Assembly: GCF_035083965.1 (NCBI RefSeq)
Contig: NC_089722.1
Coordinates: 39,727,958 to 39,791,957 of the forward strand
Length of the DNA: 64,000 nt
Reading direction: 5' to 3'
Source: Branchiostoma lanceolatum
Lineage: Eukaryota > Chordata > Leptocardii > Amphioxiformes > Branchiostomatidae
The position numbers and the translations under genes are program-made. The notes below the pieces were generated by a model. That model was not told where the DNA came from, ran no database searches, and worked only from the letters and a program-made list of their open reading frames with translations. Numbering within the stretch: position 1 is the first letter of the stretch; every line of letters starts with the position of its first letter. This document shows positions 1 to 10,110 of the stretch, in pieces.

Positions 1-645
1 GTTCCCTTACATCATTCATCTTCACAGGGCGGGCGGCGTCTGCTTTTCCCCTTAACTTCGATGCCTGTGGTGGATTTTTCAAGTCCGCCGGACCTTGTCG
101 ATTCGGCCTGAAGGTCCGCAAAGGGGAGAGGAAGGTCGCATGCAGCCAGCCCACTAAATTTACGGAAGGAATTAAAAGGAGCGAGCGAGAAAGCAGCAGC
201 GGTGGGCGAGGCGGCTAGCTGTGCGTGTGTACGTATCTCTCATACGTTGATACGAGGCGCGCGGGCGCTTAGATTCCCGATTCCTACGTTTAACATCGAA
301 TTACGTCCACATCGCACTGCTTTCGTCAGAATCGAACCACAGACAGACGTCCTGGAATTTTCCACTGCCTCTGCGTGCTCTCCCGACCTCTCCCGGCTCT
401 TGGTGGCGCTGTTGCTTGCTCCAGTTCCAGTCTGAAAGTAGAAGAAAGATAAAATGCGAAAATTAAACATGTACAGTAGAGTTGGGGGATGTGAGAGCTA
501 TAAACGCAGTAAGGTTCAGTATATATACTCGTAACACGTATGCACATACTTCAAACGAGTACAGACTGCTGATAAATCCACATTGCTGGATTGCTGGGCC
601 AGTTTGGTGGTTTGTGTATGTGTGCAACTTATTTTGGATTTGTAA

Positions 646-835
646 GGGGATGGACCGAATCTCAGAAGTACTGCAATACTGAGCCGATCCGCGGTCAGGA
701 CGGAGCAAGCTCCTAGTCCATGACCAAAGTCAAAAAATCAATTTAATCTAGATTCCCCGATGGGGAATGTATCAGAGATTAAACTGATAAGAACAGATAC
801 TACACTTGATCTTAGCCAAAAGGCCGAGAAGCGAT
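646..835 (-). ncRNA. U2: U2 snRNA, unit 1 (reference copy)
   Basis: U2 is the spliceosomal RNA that pairs with the intron branch point. Read on the minus strand from 835, it starts ATCGCTTCTCGGCC and carries the branch-point-pairing GTAGTA at nt 33-38. Stem-loop IIa (about nt 46-66) is followed by a IIb hairpin, TTCCCC-ATC-GGGGAA (nt 69-83). The Sm site ATTTTTTG lies at about nt 98-105, stem III GGAGCTTGCTCC at nt 123-134, and stem-loop IV with CTCAGTATTGCAGTAC around nt 153-168. The 3' end is set at CCCC (nt 190) because human U2 is 188 nt and because homology in the LINE-linked U2-like tail also stops there; it could be off by about 4 nt. Confidence 0.97.
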
Positions 836-900
836 AAACCGGTTGAGCTTGACCGCTAGCCCCCCTCCCCCGGGAACGAGCCAAGTTCACGTGGCGAGCT
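836..900 (-). promoter_or_regulatory. Proximal U2 promoter (putative PSE with E-box)
   Basis: Upstream of U2 on the minus strand there is no TATA box at about -30, where the sequence is a G-rich run, as expected for a Pol II snRNA promoter rather than a U6-type one. At -58 to -53 (plus 888-893) lies CACGTG, within GCCACGTGAACTTGGCTCG. This is about the place where animal proximal sequence elements sit (around -55). The PSE assignment is positional inference, since PSE sequences diverge between phyla. The element recurs in every unit, with its distance to +1 shortened by 2 bp in unit 9. Confidence 0.5.
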
Positions 901-1897
901 ATGCATCGCAAACAGCTTCAAGCTTGAACATAAAGCAATTAGTGCCCGCACACCTGGCGCGCCTTCTCTCCTTCATAATCTCTTCAATTTGGTTGACAAA
1001 CGGAAGCGCTCTACTTTATGTGGACGAACCACGGACTACACCCAAAAACACACATCACGCGCTCCTGGCTCGTCCTGGCTCTTCCTGGCTCTGCCTAATT
1101 GGTGCAAAGAAGCGACTACGTCACACCAACGCAGAAAACGGGCTCCTTAGGGTTCAAAGCCGAGCCAAGGGCGGGTAGACAAGACAACAAGGCAATGTTG
1201 TTGTTCGCGAACAGCGTTGCCATTGTTGTTCGCCAGGAGGCGCGCGCCCGCGGTTCCCTTACATCATTCATCTTCACAGGGCGGGCGGCGTCTGCTTTTC
1301 CCCTTAACTTCGATGCCTGTGGTGGATTTTTCAAGTCCGCCGGACCTTGTCGATTCGGCCTGAAGGTCCGCAAAGGGGAGAGGAAGGTCGCATGCAGCCA
1401 GCCCACTAAATTTACGGAAGGAATTAAAAGGAGCGAGCGAGAAAGCAGCAGCGGTGGGCGAGGCGGCTAGCTGTGCGTGTGTACGTATCTCTCATACGTT
1501 GATACGAGGCGCGCGGGCGCTTAGATTCCCGATTCCTACGTTTAACATCGAATTACGTCCACATCGCACTGCTTTCGTCAGAATCGAACCACAGACAGAC
1601 GTCCTGGAATTTTCCACTGCCTCTGCGTGCTCTCCCGACCTCTCCCGGCTCTTGGTGGCGCTGTTGCTTGCTCCAGTTCCAGTCTGAAAGTAGAAGAAAG
1701 ATAAAATGCGAAAATTAAACATGTACAGTAGAGTTGGGGGATGTGAGAGCTATAAACGCAGTAAGGTTCAGTATATATACTCGTAACACGTATGCACATA
1801 CTTCAAACGAGTACAGACTGCTGATAAATCCACATTGCTGGATTGCTGGGCCAGTTTGGTGGTTTGTGTATGTGTGCAACTTATTTTGGATTTGTAA
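836..1897. other. Inter-U2 spacer, representative unit
   Basis: About 1.06 kb separates successive U2 genes. I found no second snRNA, 5S or tRNA gene in it on either strand. Visible landmarks are three 10-bp tandem repeats of the TCCTGGCTC type at about 1063-1092, a CCAAT-type motif followed by TACGTCA (CRE-like) at 1117-1123 (about 280 bp upstream of U2), a GTTCGCGAAC palindrome near 1204-1213, and TATATATA about 115 bp past the next U2 3' end (near 1772). A distal enhancer for U2 could lie here, but none is demonstrated. Short open frames (up to 123 codons) overlap on both strands and look like chance. Confidence 0.6.
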
Positions 1898-2087
1898 GGG
1901 GATGGACCGAATCTCAGAAGTACTGCAATACTGAGCCGATCCGCGGTCAGGACGGAGCAAGCTCCTAGTCCATGACCAAAGTCAAAAAATCAATTTAATC
2001 TAGATTCCCCGATGGGGAATGTATCAGAGATTAAACTGATAAGAACAGATACTACACTTGATCTTAGCCAAAAGGCCGAGAAGCGAT
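1898..2087 (-). ncRNA. U2: U2 snRNA, unit 2
   Basis: Whole copy, 1252 bp from unit 1 and indistinguishable from it by eye. It is the last intact copy before the LINE-interrupted one. Confidence 0.96.
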
Positions 2088-3305
2088 AAACCGGTTGAGC
2101 TTGACCGCTAGCCCCCCTCCCCCGGGAACGAGCCAAGTTCACGTGGCGAGCTATGCATCGCAAACAGCTTCAAGCTTGAACATAAAGCAATTAGTGCCCG
2201 CACACCTGGCGCGCCTTCTCTCCTTCATAATCTCTTCAATTTGGTTGACAAACGGAAGCGCTCTACTTTATGTGGACGAACCACGGACTACACCCAAAAA
2301 CACACATCACGCGCTCCTGGCTCGTCCTGGCTCTTCCTGGCTCTGCCTAATTGGTGCAAAGAAGCGACTACGTCACACCAACGCAGAAAACGGGCTCCTT
2401 AGGGTTCAAAGCCGAGCCAAGGGCGGGTAGACAAGACAACAAGGCAATGTTGTTGTTCGCGAACAGCGTTGCCATTGTTGTTCGCCAGGAGGCGCGCGCC
2501 CGCGGTTCCCTTACATCATTCATCTTCACAGGGCGGGCGGCGTCTGCTTTTCCCCTTAACTTCGATGCCTGTGGTGGATTTTTCAAGTCCGCCGGACCTT
2601 GTCGATTCGGCCTGAAGGTCCGCAAAGGGGAGAGGAAGGTCGCATGCAGCCAGCCCACTAAATTTACGGAAGGAATTAAAAGGAGCGAGCGAGAAAGCAG
2701 CAGCGGTGGGCGAGGCGGCTAGCTGTGCGTGTGTACGTATCTCTCATACGTTGATACGAGGCGCGCGGGCGCTTAGATTCCCGATTCCTACGTTTAACAT
2801 CGAATTACGTCCACATCGCACTGCTTTCGTCAGAATCGAACCACAGACAGACGTCCTGGAATTTTCCACTGCCTCTGCGTGCTCTCCCGACCTCTCCCGG
2901 CTCTTGGTGGCGCTGTTGCTTGCTCCAGTTCCAGTCTGAAAGTAGAAGAAAGATAAAATGCGAAAATTAAACATGTACAGTAGAGTTGGGGGATGTGAGA
3001 GCTATAAACGCAGTAAGGTTCAGTATATATACTCGTAACACGTATGCACATACTTCAAACGAGTACAGACTGCTGATAAATCCACATTGCTGGATTGCTG
3101 GGCCAGTTTGGTGGTTTGTGTATGTGTGCAACTTATTTTGGATTTGTAAGGGGATGGACCGAATCTCAGAAGTACTGCAATACTGAGCCGATCCGCGGTC
3201 AGGACGGAGCAAGCTCCTAGTCCATGACCAAAGTCAAAAAATCAATTTAATCTAGATTCCCCGATGGGGAATGTATCAGAGATTAAACTGATAAGAACAG
3301 ATACT

Positions 3306-3473
3306 CTTTTGAAGTATTTATACTGAATCACTTCAAGTATCACTTAGTTCTCATCTTGTTTACGCAGCCTTAAGGCGCTCATATCCACTGATACACTCTA
3401 GATCAAATTGACTTTCACAGATCGGCTCAGCATTGCTGCACTTCATCCCACCCACCACTCTCGGTCCATCCCC
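3306..3473 (+). pseudogene. Diverged U2 snRNA-like sequence, antisense to the LINE
   Basis: Read on the plus strand, the terminal 168 bp of the LINE aligns collinearly with U2. Blocks: CTTTTG at 3306; TCAAGT at 3333-3338; GTTCTCATC at 3347-3355; CTGATACA at 3388-3395 (U2 nt 61-68); 17 of 19 matches at 3397-3415 (U2 nt 84-102); GATCGGCTCAG at 3420-3430 (nt 147-157) continuing with few mismatches to 3444; and TCGGTCCATCCCC at 3461-3473 (nt 178-190). Stem-loops IIb and III are missing and GTAGTA is not preserved. It is inverted relative to both the LINE and the host U2 gene, so it forms an imperfect inverted repeat with 3150-3305. Its divergence contrasts with the clean host array. Confidence 0.75.
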
Positions 3474-3535
3474 AGACACTATGTAATATTTTTGGGTTTT
3501 GTATTTTATAATTTTTTTGGGTTTTCTATTTTTGA

Positions 3536-3563
3536 CCTAGCCAACTAAGACAGAGTGGCTAGG
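3536..3563 (-). other. Hairpin in the LINE 3' untranslated region
   Basis: CCTAGCCA at 3536-3543 and TGGCTAGG at 3556-3563 form a perfect 8-bp stem with a 12-nt loop. Some LINE families use 3' UTR stem-loops for recognition by their own reverse transcriptase, so this is a candidate. Function is inferred from position only. The surrounding 3474-3627 is T-rich on the plus strand. Confidence 0.4.
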
Positions 3564-3627
3564 CCTACAACTACTCTTGAGTACATGCGAGATTGCTCCA
3601 AATAGAGCCAAACAAACAATAAAACAT

Positions 3628-5064
3628 TCAAAACTTAAGGGTCACGTGGGCAACATCGATGTCAGCCCACGAGTGACCATCAGCCCAGGTATCGTAGAAA
3701 TTCCCAGGCCCCAAACGAGCAAACTCGAAATTCAGCCTATCTCGCAAAGCTTTCGCCAACGCCTCGCACACATTCGCACCAGAAGATTGTCTGTCTTCAA
3801 AGACAGCCTCACAGCGGGAGCGCCAGATACTGGACTTTGCCATACTACTGATCACTTCCAAAACCTTGCGAGTTTGGGCTGGGACGCCCTGGGGGACAAT
3901 GCCATACAACGCAAAGGTTCTGGACACCTGAAAGTTTCTGCACAGGTACTTGTGGGCAGTGGCCTCCACCCACAACCAAACCTCCGCGGCCACTGGACAG
4001 TCCCAGAACAGATGACCCACGCACTCCGGCTGTGAGCAACCCCTCCTGGGACATGTACTGCTAGGGAGATAGCCCCGCCAAGAATTTAACTTCAACCTCG
4101 TCTTCAGCGAATTGTGAGCCGTGTGCCAGGCAATCATTCTATCCCACTTGAAGACAAGGGGATTGTGGATGACCTTCCACACTCTGTCCCAATCTACCTG
4201 AGGGTTTAACTGAACACATCTTGGCGGGGAACTTGCCTGTTCTGAAAGATACCTGTACAGAGAAGCTGTAGTACAAGCCTTCCATTCTGCAGAGCCCTCG
4301 ATGTCAGAGAGGGAGAGGTACTGGGAAATGGCTTCATAATGGGGCGGACGATCCAACGAGTGAGGCGAGGAGTTGCACCACGTCGTCGGATCAATCCTCC
4401 TGAGCTCGACCCCAAGCCAATACTTACAGAAGCAGCTACAAGGGTGCTGTGGGTCGGTGAAGACCTTCCTCACAGTCTTTAACATTAAGGCCTTTGCCTT
4501 CAAGGGGATGGAGACAAGGCCAACTCCACCCTGCTCTTTGGGCAAGAGCAGGGTCTGCCTTTTGACAAGTTCCGTCTTACCATCCCACAAGAACCCGAAC
4601 ATTGCCTTCTCCAACCGACTTCGAACCGAAGCCGGAAGGGGATAGACCGGCGCTGTATACCACAGCGTGGCGGCCGCTAAAGAATTTACTACTAAGGCCT
4701 TCCCCAACAGGGTGAGCTTCCTCCCGCTCCACTGGTCCAACTTGGCCTTGAATTTGGCAAACCGTTGGAGCCACGCCTCCTCAGCGAGCGGGACGTTGCC
4801 AATCGGTGTCTGAAGCAGTTTCAGTGACACCGAGTTCCAGCACTTGATCGGATACGGCTGGTCGGGCCTTCCCTTCCAGCCACCAAGCCACAACGCCTCT
4901 GTCTTCCCCATGTTAAGTTTGGACCCTGTGCCAGATTCAAACTTAGATATTAAGGAGAAGGTGCGATCAATGGAGAGATCGTCTGTCAGGACGACAGTGT
5001 TGTCGTCCGCATATTGCACTATCTTGGTGTCCCTGCCCGAGCCCCCAGGGAGGTGCACTCCCTT
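3628..5064 (-). CDS. LINE ORF2 fragment: reverse transcriptase C-terminal half
   Basis: 478 codons of ORF2 remain open to a stop at 3628. The first LINE codon (Lys) begins exactly at 5064. Catalytic YADD follows 17 residues later in the context KIVQYADDNTV. Next come GSKLNMGKTEALWLG, typical of the L1/Tx1 RT region after YADD, and the thumb segment LTLLGKALVVNSL. A zf-RVT-like knuckle (CPRRGCSQPEC then HLFWDCP) sits in the last third. The frame also stays open upstream into U2 flanking DNA to 5178 by chance. The lack of stops over 1.4 kb argues that the copy is young. With the N-terminal half missing it cannot act autonomously. Confidence 0.9.
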   Translation of the reverse strand, partial: KGVHLPGGSGRDTKIVQYADDNTVVLTDDLSIDRTFSLISKFESGTGSKLNMGKTEALWLGGWKGRPDQPYPIKCWNSVSLKLLQTPIGNVPLAEEAWLQRFAKFKAKLDQWSGRKLTLLGKALVVNSLAAATLWYTAPVYPLPASVRSRLEKAMFGFLWDGKTELVKRQTLLLPKEQGGVGLVSIPLKAKALMLKTVRKVFTDPQHPCSCFCKYWLGVELRRIDPTTWCNSSPHSLDRPPHYEAISQYLSLSDIEGSAEWKACTTASLYRYLSEQASSPPRCVQLNPQVDWDRVWKVIHNPLVFKWDRMIAWHTAHNSLKTRLKLNSWRGYLPSSTCPRRGCSQPECVGHLFWDCPVAAEVWLWVEATAHKYLCRNFQVSRTFALYGIVPQGVPAQTRKVLEVISSMAKSSIWRSRCEAVFEDRQSSGANVCEALAKALRDRLNFEFARLGPGNFYDTWADGHSWADIDVAHVTLKF

Positions 5065-6164
5065 TACTACACTTGATCTTAGCCAAAAGGCCGAGAAGCG
5101 ATAAACCGGTTGAGCTTGACCGCTAGCCCCCCTCCCCCGGGAACGAGCCAAGTTCACGTGGCGAGCTATGCATCGCAAACAGCTTCAAGCTTGAACATAA
5201 AGCAATTAGTGCCCGCACACCTGGCGCGCCTTCTCTCCTTCATAATCTCTTCAATTTGGTTGACAAACGGAAGCGCTCTACTTTATGTGGACGAACCACG
5301 GACTACACCCAAAAACACACATCACGCGCTCCTGGCTCGTCCTGGCTCTTCCTGGCTCTGCCTAATTGGTGCAAAGAAGCGACTACGTCACACCAACGCA
5401 GAAAACGGGCTCCTTAGGGTTCAAAGCCGAGCCAAGGGCGGGTAGACAAGACAACAAGGCAATGTTGTTGTTCGCGAACAGCGTTGCCATTGTTGTTCGC
5501 CAGGAGGCGCGCGCCCGCGGTTCCCTTACATCATTCATCTTCACAGGGCGGGCGGCGTCTGCTTTTCCCCTTAACTTCGATGCCTGTGGTGGATTTTTCA
5601 AGTCCGCCGGACCTTGTCGATTCGGCCTGAAGGTCCGCAAAGGGGAGAGGAAGGTCGCATGCAGCCAGCCCACTAAATTTACGGAAGGAATTAAAAGGAG
5701 CGAGCGAGAAAGCAGCAGCGGTGGGCGAGGCGGCTAGCTGTGCGTGTGTACGTATCTCTCATACGTTGATACGAGGCGCGCGGGCGCTTAGATTCCCGAT
5801 TCCTACGTTTAACATCGAATTACGTCCACATCGCACTGCTTTCGTCAGAATCGAACCACAGACAGACGTCCTGGAATTTTCCACTGCCTCTGCGTGCTCT
5901 CCCGACCTCTCCCGGCTCTTGGTGGCGCTGTTGCTTGCTCCAGTTCCAGTCTGAAAGTAGAAGAAAGATAAAATGCGAAAATTAAACATGTACAGTAGAG
6001 TTGGGGGATGTGAGAGCTATAAACGCAGTAAGGTTCAGTATATATACTCGTAACACGTATGCACATACTTCAAACGAGTACAGACTGCTGATAAATCCAC
6101 ATTGCTGGATTGCTGGGCCAGTTTGGTGGTTTGTGTATGTGTGCAACTTATTTTGGATTTGTAA

Positions 6165-6354
6165 GGGGATGGACCGAATCTCAGAAGTACTGCAATACTG
6201 AGCCGATCCGCGGTCAGGACGGAGCAAGCTCCTAGTCCATGACCAAAGTCAAAAAATCAATTTAATCTAGATTCCCCGATGGGGAATGTATCAGAGATTA
6301 AACTGATAAGAACAGATACTACACTTGATCTTAGCCAAAAGGCCGAGAAGCGAT
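6165..6354 (-). ncRNA. U2: U2 snRNA, unit 4
   Basis: First whole copy to the right of the LINE. Its 5' flank and spacer match units 1 and 2, so the insertion did not disturb neighbouring units. Confidence 0.96.
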
Positions 6355-7416
6355 AAACCGGTTGAGCTTGACCGCTAGCCCCCCTCCCCCGGGAACGAGC
6401 CAAGTTCACGTGGCGAGCTATGCATCGCAAACAGCTTCAAGCTTGAACATAAAGCAATTAGTGCCCGCACACCTGGCGCGCCTTCTCTCCTTCATAATCT
6501 CTTCAATTTGGTTGACAAACGGAAGCGCTCTACTTTATGTGGACGAACCACGGACTACACCCAAAAACACACATCACGCGCTCCTGGCTCGTCCTGGCTC
6601 TTCCTGGCTCTGCCTAATTGGTGCAAAGAAGCGACTACGTCACACCAACGCAGAAAACGGGCTCCTTAGGGTTCAAAGCCGAGCCAAGGGCGGGTAGACA
6701 AGACAACAAGGCAATGTTGTTGTTCGCGAACAGCGTTGCCATTGTTGTTCGCCAGGAGGCGCGCGCCCGCGGTTCCCTTACATCATTCATCTTCACAGGG
6801 CGGGCGGCGTCTGCTTTTCCCCTTAACTTCGATGCCTGTGGTGGATTTTTCAAGTCCGCCGGACCTTGTCGATTCGGCCTGAAGGTCCGCAAAGGGGAGA
6901 GGAAGGTCGCATGCAGCCAGCCCACTAAATTTACGGAAGGAATTAAAAGGAGCGAGCGAGAAAGCAGCAGCGGTGGGCGAGGCGGCTAGCTGTGCGTGTG
7001 TACGTATCTCTCATACGTTGATACGAGGCGCGCGGGCGCTTAGATTCCCGATTCCTACGTTTAACATCGAATTACGTCCACATCGCACTGCTTTCGTCAG
7101 AATCGAACCACAGACAGACGTCCTGGAATTTTCCACTGCCTCTGCGTGCTCTCCCGACCTCTCCCGGCTCTTGGTGGCGCTGTTGCTTGCTCCAGTTCCA
7201 GTCTGAAAGTAGAAGAAAGATAAAATGCGAAAATTAAACATGTACAGTAGAGTTGGGGGATGTGAGAGCTATAAACGCAGTAAGGTTCAGTATATATACT
7301 CGTAACACGTATGCACATACTTCAAACGAGTACAGACTGCTGATAAATCCACATTGCTGGATTGCTGGGCCAGTTTGGTGGTTTGTGTATGTGTGCAACT
7401 TATTTTGGATTTGTAA

Positions 7417-7606
7417 GGGGATGGACCGAATCTCAGAAGTACTGCAATACTGAGCCGATCCGCGGTCAGGACGGAGCAAGCTCCTAGTCCATGACCAAAG
7501 TCAAAAAATCAATTTAATCTAGATTCCCCGATGGGGAATGTATCAGAGATTAAACTGATAAGAACAGATACTACACTTGATCTTAGCCAAAAGGCCGAGA
7601 AGCGAT
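7417..7606 (-). ncRNA. U2: U2 snRNA, unit 5
   Basis: Whole copy with all U2 landmarks of unit 1; no difference seen. Confidence 0.96.
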
Positions 7607-8668
7607 AAACCGGTTGAGCTTGACCGCTAGCCCCCCTCCCCCGGGAACGAGCCAAGTTCACGTGGCGAGCTATGCATCGCAAACAGCTTCAAGCTTGAAC
7701 ATAAAGCAATTAGTGCCCGCACACCTGGCGCGCCTTCTCTCCTTCATAATCTCTTCAATTTGGTTGACAAACGGAAGCGCTCTACTTTATGTGGACGAAC
7801 CACGGACTACACCCAAAAACACACATCACGCGCTCCTGGCTCGTCCTGGCTCTTCCTGGCTCTGCCTAATTGGTGCAAAGAAGCGACTACGTCACACCAA
7901 CGCAGAAAACGGGCTCCTTAGGGTTCAAAGCCGAGCCAAGGGCGGGTAGACAAGACAACAAGGCAATGTTGTTGTTCGCGAACAGCGTTGCCATTGTTGT
8001 TCGCCAGGAGGCGCGCGCCCGCGGTTCCCTTACATCATTCATCTTCACAGGGCGGGCGGCGTCTGCTTTTCCCCTTAACTTCGATGCCTGTGGTGGATTT
8101 TTCAAGTCCGCCGGACCTTGTCGATTCGGCCTGAAGGTCCGCAAAGGGGAGAGGAAGGTCGCATGCAGCCAGCCCACTAAATTTACGGAAGGAATTAAAA
8201 GGAGCGAGCGAGAAAGCAGCAGCGGTGGGCGAGGCGGCTAGCTGTGCGTGTGTACGTATCTCTCATACGTTGATACGAGGCGCGCGGGCGCTTAGATTCC
8301 CGATTCCTACGTTTAACATCGAATTACGTCCACATCGCACTGCTTTCGTCAGAATCGAACCACAGACAGACGTCCTGGAATTTTCCACTGCCTCTGCGTG
8401 CTCTCCCGACCTCTCCCGGCTCTTGGTGGCGCTGTTGCTTGCTCCAGTTCCAGTCTGAAAGTAGAAGAAAGATAAAATGCGAAAATTAAACATGTACAGT
8501 AGAGTTGGGGGATGTGAGAGCTATAAACGCAGTAAGGTTCAGTATATATACTCGTAACACGTATGCACATACTTCAAACGAGTACAGACTGCTGATAAAT
8601 CCACATTGCTGGATTGCTGGGCCAGTTTGGTGGTTTGTGTATGTGTGCAACTTATTTTGGATTTGTAA

Positions 8669-8858
8669 GGGGATGGACCGAATCTCAGAAGTACTGCAAT
8701 ACTGAGCCGATCCGCGGTCAGGACGGAGCAAGCTCCTAGTCCATGACCAAAGTCAAAAAATCAATTTAATCTAGATTCCCCGATGGGGAATGTATCAGAG
8801 ATTAAACTGATAAGAACAGATACTACACTTGATCTTAGCCAAAAGGCCGAGAAGCGAT
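8669..8858 (-). ncRNA. U2: U2 snRNA, unit 6
   Basis: Whole copy; no difference from unit 1 seen. Confidence 0.96.
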
Positions 8859-9920
8859 AAACCGGTTGAGCTTGACCGCTAGCCCCCCTCCCCCGGGAAC
8901 GAGCCAAGTTCACGTGGCGAGCTATGCATCGCAAACAGCTTCAAGCTTGAACATAAAGCAATTAGTGCCCGCACACCTGGCGCGCCTTCTCTCCTTCATA
9001 ATCTCTTCAATTTGGTTGACAAACGGAAGCGCTCTACTTTATGTGGACGAACCACGGACTACACCCAAAAACACACATCACGCGCTCCTGGCTCGTCCTG
9101 GCTCTTCCTGGCTCTGCCTAATTGGTGCAAAGAAGCGACTACGTCACACCAACGCAGAAAACGGGCTCCTTAGGGTTCAAAGCCGAGCCAAGGGCGGGTA
9201 GACAAGACAACAAGGCAATGTTGTTGTTCGCGAACAGCGTTGCCATTGTTGTTCGCCAGGAGGCGCGCGCCCGCGGTTCCCTTACATCATTCATCTTCAC
9301 AGGGCGGGCGGCGTCTGCTTTTCCCCTTAACTTCGATGCCTGTGGTGGATTTTTCAAGTCCGCCGGACCTTGTCGATTCGGCCTGAAGGTCCGCAAAGGG
9401 GAGAGGAAGGTCGCATGCAGCCAGCCCACTAAATTTACGGAAGGAATTAAAAGGAGCGAGCGAGAAAGCAGCAGCGGTGGGCGAGGCGGCTAGCTGTGCG
9501 TGTGTACGTATCTCTCATACGTTGATACGAGGCGCGCGGGCGCTTAGATTCCCGATTCCTACGTTTAACATCGAATTACGTCCACATCGCACTGCTTTCG
9601 TCAGAATCGAACCACAGACAGACGTCCTGGAATTTTCCACTGCCTCTGCGTGCTCTCCCGACCTCTCCCGGCTCTTGGTGGCGCTGTTGCTTGCTCCAGT
9701 TCCAGTCTGAAAGTAGAAGAAAGATAAAATGCGAAAATTAAACATGTACAGTAGAGTTGGGGGATGTGAGAGCTATAAACGCAGTAAGGTTCAGTATATA
9801 TACTCGTAACACGTATGCACATACTTCAAACGAGTACAGACTGCTGATAAATCCACATTGCTGGATTGCTGGGCCAGTTTGGTGGTTTGTGTATGTGTGC
9901 AACTTATTTTGGATTTGTAA

Positions 9921-10110
9921 GGGGATGGACCGAATCTCAGAAGTACTGCAATACTGAGCCGATCCGCGGTCAGGACGGAGCAAGCTCCTAGTCCATGACC
10001 AAAGTCAAAAAATCAATTTAATCTAGATTCCCCGATGGGGAATGTATCAGAGATTAAACTGATAAGAACAGATACTACACTTGATCTTAGCCAAAAGGCC
10101 GAGAAGCGAT
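9921..10110 (-). ncRNA. U2: U2 snRNA, unit 7
   Basis: Whole copy; no difference from unit 1 seen. Confidence 0.96.

Larger units (their letters stand above)
3306..5064 (-). mobile_element. 5'-truncated Tx1-group (Keno-like) LINE in U2
   Basis: This 1759-bp insert carries the C-terminal half of a LINE ORF2 in the same orientation as the U2 gene. The open frame enters at the reverse transcriptase motif before YADD and continues through the thumb and a Cys/His knuckle, followed by about 320 bp of 3' region. ORF1, the endonuclease and the RT fingers are absent. That is ordinary 5' truncation during target-primed reverse transcription. Tx1-group LINEs are known for precise targeting, and the family Keno (described from vertebrates) uses U2 snRNA genes; the match to Keno rests on group features plus target, not on a database comparison. 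No poly(A) tail is seen. The 4-bp duplication 3302-3305 / 5065-5068 marks the insertion. Confidence 0.88.
3150..5102 (-). pseudogene. U2: U2 snRNA, unit 3, split by a LINE
   Basis: The U2 5' part (nt 1-38) lies at 5065-5102 and the 3' part (nt 35-190) at 3150-3305. The 1759 bp between them are foreign. Nucleotides AGTA (35-38) are present on both sides as a 4-bp target duplication, at 3302-3305 and 5065-5068. The break is inside GTAGTA, the sequence that pairs with the branch point, so this locus cannot give functional U2 RNA. The flanking U2 sequence is otherwise unchanged from its neighbours, which suggests a recent insertion. Confidence 0.96.

Noticed and set aside
482-520. GGATGTGAG in the U2 spacer, resembling the start of 7SK RNA
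   Set aside because: Similarity ends after about 9 bases; nothing that follows fits 7SK.
843-1470. Overlapping open frames of 66-123 codons recurring in every array unit on both strands
   Set aside because: They overlap each other, lack recognisable domains, run through U2 and its promoter, and are identical only because the DNA unit is identical.
3577-4035. Plus-strand 152-codon frame in the LINE
   Set aside because: Antisense shadow of the RT coding strand, which has the real motifs.
3306-5064. Utopia-type LINE as the U2 insertion
   Set aside because: The C-terminus shows a Tx1-like knuckle and no visible restriction-like endonuclease motif, so the Tx1/Keno assignment fits better.
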